A DNA stretch of 64,000 nucleotides from Klebsiella quasivariicola. Its GTDB lineage: Bacteria > Pseudomonadota > Gammaproteobacteria > Enterobacterales > Enterobacteriaceae. A program made the translations under genes and the position numbers. The DNA lies in assembly GCF_002269255.1 (NCBI RefSeq), contig NZ_CP022823.1, positions 62,001 through 126,000 on the forward strand, given 5' to 3'. The notes under the pieces are model-generated. The model was given only the letters and a program-made list of their open reading frames with translations, had not been told where the DNA came from and did not search any database. This document shows, piece after piece, positions 60,611-64,000 of this stretch (the stretch's first letter is position 1; the number at the start of each line of letters is the position of its first letter).

Positions 60611-61228
60611 TTAGTGGCTATCATGGGTGTAGTGGAAGACCGGTAGCCCCAGTTTCCAGCGCAGTGCCAGCATGCGGGCGGTAAAGCCGAACAGCAGCGT
60701 AGCCAGCACCACCACATCGTGGCTGCTGACGTAATGTTGCAGGGCAATATAGAGTACGGCTGCGGCAAACGAGATCCCGGCATAGAGCTCTTTCTGGAAG
60801 ACCAGCGGAATGCGTTTGCAGAACATATCGCGCAGTACGCCGCCAAAAACGCCGGTGATGACCGCGGCGATAGAGGCGATGATCGGACCTTCGCCCATAT
60901 CCAGGGCGATCTGCGCGCCGATGATGGAAAACACGATCAGCCCCAGCGCGTCCAGCACCAGAAACAGCCGGCGAAGGTGAGGCATCACTGGAGCGGCAAT
61001 GGTGGTGAGGACGGCGGCGACAGCGACAATAATGACATATTCCGGATGTTTCACCCAGCCGAGAGGATAATGTCCCAGCAGGATATCGCGAACGGAACCC
61101 CCGCCCAGCGCGGTCGCGGTGGCGATAATGATGACGCCAAACGTGTCCATCCGCCGGCGCCCGGCAGCCAGCGCGCCGGTCATGGCTTCCGCGGTGATAC
61201 CGATTAAATACAGAACATGAAGCAGCAT
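60611..61228 (-). CDS. yicG: UPF0126/TRIC-type membrane protein YicG
   Basis: 205 residues with two repeats of three helices; motif GGGSVRDILLGHYPLGW and its second-half counterpart GGVLRDMFCKRIPLVF are the TRIC family signatures. Probable cation channel; role unknown. Converges on ligB with 5 bp between. Confidence 0.92.
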   Translation of the reverse strand: MLLHVLYLIGITAEAMTGALAAGRRRMDTFGVIIIATATALGGGSVRDILLGHYPLGWVKHPEYVIIVAVAAVLTTIAAPVMPHLRRLFLVLDALGLIVFSIIGAQIALDMGEGPIIASIAAVITGVFGGVLRDMFCKRIPLVFQKELYAGISFAAAVLYIALQHYVSSHDVVVLATLLFGFTARMLALRWKLGLPVFHYTHDSH

Positions 61229-61366
61229 AGATCCCCCCAGACAGTGGCGGGCAGGTTAACGATTTGTGCGCAGGATCACGATTGAGATTTTCTAAAGCGA
61301 ATCATTTACGCCAGGAAAAATTAATGAAGACAGCGACGGTGATGGCTTTGTCTAAAGATTTATTGC

Positions 61367-61394
61367 TTTCTAATTAATTTTTATCGATTAGAAA
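61367..61394. promoter_or_regulatory. inverted repeat upstream of the ClC gene
   Basis: TTTCTAAT-N12-ATTAGAAA, AT-rich, about 110 bp before the ClC start in the 275-bp gap 61229-61503. It may be an operator for the channel gene. Nothing else is recognised in this gap. Confidence 0.35.
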
Positions 61395-61503
61395 AAGTAA
61401 TGCTAAATGAAGCGATCAGCATCACTACCGAAAACACGATGAATACTCAATGTTTAAGTATCGTCCTTTATGCTTTTATTTTTCTTTTTCAAGGCCTGAG
61501 AAA

Positions 61504-62778
61504 ATGAGCGTCGCCGCCGGGAATAAAAATCATCTGACCCGCCTGATAGCCGTGATATTAACCGGGATTCTGGCCGGTGTATCCGGTATGGTGCTGGCGC
61601 TGATTTTACACGCGATACAGCACCTGGCTTTTGGCTACAGTGCCGGGCAGATCGTCGGTTCGGTGTCATTTTTACAGGGCGTCACGGAGTCGTCCTGGCC
61701 ACGCCGCATCGCGGCAATCGTGGCCGGCGGCGTCGTCGCCGGATTTGGCTGGTGGCTGCTTGGTCGCTATGGGCAGAAGCGGGTTTCCATTGCGGCGGCG
61801 GTGGCCAACCCTTCCGTACCCATGCCAGCAGGCACCACGACGATCCACGCCCTGCTGCAGATCGTCACCGTAGCGCTGGGTTCCCCGCTTGGCCGCGAAG
61901 TGGCGCCCCGGGAAATGGGCGCGCTGGGGGCGGGGATGGTGGCGCGTAAGCTGGGCCTGCTGGAAGATGAAACCCGCACCCTGATCGCCTGTGGGGCGGG
62001 CGCCGGTCTGGCGGCGGTCTATAACGTCCCGCTGGCAGGGGCGTTGTTCAGCCTTGAGGTCATGCTGCTGTCGTTTAGCTGGGAAAAAACGCTGGCGGCG
62101 ATAATGACCTCGGCGATTGCCGCGTGGACGGCTACCCTGGGGTTAGGGGATGAATCGCAATACCATTTTGTTTCCAGCGCACTCCCGTACACCTTTCTCT
62201 GGTGGGCGATTCTGGCGGGCCCGATTCTTGGTGCCGGCGCCTGGCTTTTTCGCAAAGCGACCAGCGCGGCGCGTTCACGCGTGCGAAGTAACTGGCAGAT
62301 GCCGGTGTTCTGTCTGCTGGGTTTTTCCCTTCTTGCCATCCTGAGCCTTTATTTCCCCGAGCTTCCGGGCAACGGCAAGGGGCCGATGCAGCTGGCGCTT
62401 AGCGACGGGCTGCCTCTCTCCATGGTCGCTGTCCTGTTAGTGTTGAAGATGGTGGTGATTCTGGCGGTGCTGCGCGGCGGCGCGGAGGGCGGGTTGTTAA
62501 CCCCGGGGCTGGCGGTGGGCGGGCTGGCCAGCCTGCTGCTCTGCGCGCTCTGGCAATCAGGGTTCCCTGGCGGAGATGAAAGTAGTTTCGCTCTGGTGGG
62601 GGCAGCCGCGTTTCTCGCCGCTTCTATGCAGATGCCGCTGACCGCGGTGGTGCTGGTGATGGAGTTCACTCACATGGATCACAGCTATCTGGCACCCACG
62701 CTGCTGTGCGCGGCAGGGGCGTTTTTGACCTGCCGGGTACTGGATAAGAAAGCGGTTAATGAGCCGCAACGAAAGTGA
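61504..62778 (+). CDS. ClC-family chloride channel/antiporter protein
   Basis: 424 residues from ATG 61504 (weak AAGG; ATG 61450 in frame is an alternative). The ClC helices are recognisable, with GSPLGREVAPREMGALGAG at the position of the canonical GREGP filter segment and GGLLTPGLAVGG at that of GxFxP. The gating Glu is kept (GRE) but the following GP is replaced by VAP, as in some divergent bacterial members. Ion specificity (Cl-, F- or other) is open. No clear operon partner. Confidence 0.82.
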   Translation: MSVAAGNKNHLTRLIAVILTGILAGVSGMVLALILHAIQHLAFGYSAGQIVGSVSFLQGVTESSWPRRIAAIVAGGVVAGFGWWLLGRYGQKRVSIAAAVANPSVPMPAGTTTIHALLQIVTVALGSPLGREVAPREMGALGAGMVARKLGLLEDETRTLIACGAGAGLAAVYNVPLAGALFSLEVMLLSFSWEKTLAAIMTSAIAAWTATLGLGDESQYHFVSSALPYTFLWWAILAGPILGAGAWLFRKATSAARSRVRSNWQMPVFCLLGFSLLAILSLYFPELPGNGKGPMQLALSDGLPLSMVAVLLVLKMVVILAVLRGGAEGGLLTPGLAVGGLASLLLCALWQSGFPGGDESSFALVGAAAFLAASMQMPLTAVVLVMEFTHMDHSYLAPTLLCAAGAFLTCRVLDKKAVNEPQRK

Positions 62779-62811
62779 ACCGGGAAGGGGGGCTTCATCC
62801 TGGAAGTAAAC

Positions 62812-63870
62812 TCAGTCGCCTTTTTCCATGATGGTTGCCTCATGGTTGATAAGCCATTTTTTACGCACAATGCCGCCGCCGTAACCGGTCATCGCACCAT
62901 CTTTGCCGATAATTCGATGGCAGGGGATGATAATCGCGACGCGATTAGCGCCGTTTGCAGCAGCGACCGCGCGCGTGGCCGTTGGTTTACCTATATCCAT
63001 CGCAATCGATTGATAATGTGTCGTCTCGCCGAAGCTAACGCGCTGTAAACGGTGCCAGACCGCTCGCTGGAATTCGCTGCCTGGGGTATCAAGCGCCACC
63101 CCGAACGATTGACGATGCCCGGCAAAATACTCGGTTATTTCCTGTTGCGCCTGCCGGGTGTGGGCATTTTCACCTGCGATGATGCTGGCGTTGAACCGCC
63201 GCTGCAGGTCGCTGAATTCTGACTCCAGCGCGCGTCGGTCGACAAACTCCAGCAGACAAACTCCCCGTTGCGTTGCACAAACAAACATTGGCCCTAACGG
63301 GGTGGTAAAGCGATGAATTAAAACAACCTGGCGTTGTGCGCTGGGTGCGAAACCGGTCAATTTTTTGCAGGTATAGCCGAAGCCGCTTAAGGACTCGTAA
63401 CCGCTATCGAAAGCGACATCGGTAGTTGAGCGGCCTGCTTTTAATTCCTGAAGCGCCATATTCAAACGCTGCATCCGTTGAAAAGCCTGAAAGGTGATCC
63501 CGTGGTTTTGCAGGAACCAGCGGCGAACGCGTTCCGGGCTAATATCGTGCTGACGTAGCTCGCTATCGCTGAGGCGGACCTTTGGAGCTTCTCGCAGCAG
63601 GCGGAGCGCTTGTTCAACAAAGGCGGGGGCCGTCCGGGCATTCTCCGTCGGGCGACAGACTTTGCATGGCCGGAAGCCGGCATCCAGCGCGGATTTAAAG
63701 TCATTATAAAATTCGACGTTTTCCCGCCGGGGTTTTCGCGCCCGACAGACCGAGATACAAAATACGCCGGTGGTTTTCACGCCGACGAAAAAAACGCCGG
63801 TGAATTCCACCGCGCGTTCAAGCAGCGCCTGATACCAGATATCGCACTGCATGCTGTCGGTAATTTTCAT
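62812..63870 (-). CDS. ada: Ada: bifunctional DNA methyltransferase and transcriptional activator
   Basis: 352 residues (E. coli 354). N-terminal zinc/methylphosphotriester domain with Cys38, Cys42, Cys69 and Cys72; AraC-type HTH at ~95-185 (SDSELRQHDISPERVRRWF; TTDVAFDSGYESLSGFGYTCKK); C-terminal O6-methylguanine methyltransferase with IIPCHRIIG, acceptor Cys317. ATG 63870 overlaps the stop of the preceding gene (ATGA), so the in-frame extension to 63915 is not needed. alkB, its E. coli operon partner, is not next to it. Confidence 0.96.
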   Translation of the reverse strand: MKITDSMQCDIWYQALLERAVEFTGVFFVGVKTTGVFCISVCRARKPRRENVEFYNDFKSALDAGFRPCKVCRPTENARTAPAFVEQALRLLREAPKVRLSDSELRQHDISPERVRRWFLQNHGITFQAFQRMQRLNMALQELKAGRSTTDVAFDSGYESLSGFGYTCKKLTGFAPSAQRQVVLIHRFTTPLGPMFVCATQRGVCLLEFVDRRALESEFSDLQRRFNASIIAGENAHTRQAQQEITEYFAGHRQSFGVALDTPGSEFQRAVWHRLQRVSFGETTHYQSIAMDIGKPTATRAVAAANGANRVAIIIPCHRIIGKDGAMTGYGGGIVRKKWLINHEATIMEKGD

Positions 63871-64000
63871 GGTAAAAAAATACCCGAGAAAGAGTGATGG
63901 GTTTGCACCTGACATAATAGGTCTTTCAGTCTGGCCTGCGTGGCGGCATGAATAAAATTGCCCATCGAAATACGTTTTACGCCCAGGGCAGATAAGCTGC
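63867..64000 (-). CDS. isocitrate lyase/PEP-mutase family protein, 3' end only
   Basis: The last 44 codons of a leftward gene: LSALGVKRISMGNFIHAATQARLKDLL is the C-terminal region typical of the PEP mutase/2-methylisocitrate-lyase-like family (LxxLGVxRISxG). The stop TGA overlaps the ada start by 3 bases, so ada is cotranslated with it. The catalytic part lies outside the window. Confidence 0.65.
   Translation of the reverse strand, partial: SLSALGVKRISMGNFIHAATQARLKDLLCQVQTHHSFSGIFLP

Overview
The window looks like chromosomal DNA of a Klebsiella-type enterobacterium (Klebsiella, Raoultella or a close relative). The evidence is the gene content and the very close matches, recalled from memory, to E. 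coli proteins such as SpoT, RpoZ, Gmk, ZapB, TpiA, GlpK, YicI and YicJ, together with an EefABC-type RND pump, GC-rich coding DNA and many REP palindromes in the intergenic gaps. Coding is dense and no phage, plasmid or CRISPR content is seen.

Layout. 1-8.5 kb: 5' part of murQ, then a leftward efflux operon eefA-eefB-eefC plus a Bcr/CflA-type MFS gene, preceded by a 220-nt leader containing an intrinsic terminator. 8.8-10.2 kb: an IS1111-type IS110-family element. 10.5-24.7 kb: small regulator/enzyme pairs (TetR with a DHA2 MFS pump; LysR with a flavin-fold gene and an NTF2-like gene; AraC with an AhpD-like gene; nlpA; an EamA exporter; NUDIX; a metallo-beta-lactamase-fold protein with a GlxA-type regulator; alcohol and quinone reductases; DUF3237). 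24.9 kb: selC (tRNA-Sec). 25.3-35.7 kb: alpha-glycoside utilisation (yicJ, yicI, an RpiR regulator, a GH4 glycosidase and a PTS IICB), interrupted by two IS110-family elements. 36-40.7 kb: yicH, xanP, gltS. 40.8-52.7 kb: glpK, glpF, zapB, sbp, an IS, cdh, an anion permease, tpiA, yiiQ, yiiR, fpr, glpX. 52.8-64 kb: recG, trmH, spoT, rpoZ, gmk, ligB, yicG, a ClC-family channel, ada, and the end of a PEP-mutase-family gene.

The most interesting content is the set of four IS110-family elements. One (31.4-32.6 kb) is close to IS621 and carries its bridge RNA upstream of the recombinase; three (8.8, 30 and 45 kb; the last two are identical and inverted) are of the IS1111 type with the candidate bridge RNA downstream. 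In the IS621-like element and the identical pair, short RNA segments match the actual left and right target flanks and the element's own ends, so RNA-guided insertion into REP palindromes can be read from the sequence. The IS1111-type elements also place an inverted copy of their end over the transposase ribosome-binding site, and all three element types appear able to build a promoter across the circle junction.

A second notable feature is gene order. Compared with E. coli K-12 as remembered, the block sbp-cdh-tpiA-yiiQR-fpr-glpX and the block glpK-glpF-zapB lie between gltS and recG in permuted order, so glpX is separated from glpFK and sits 50 bp behind recG. Two overlapping inversions would explain this.
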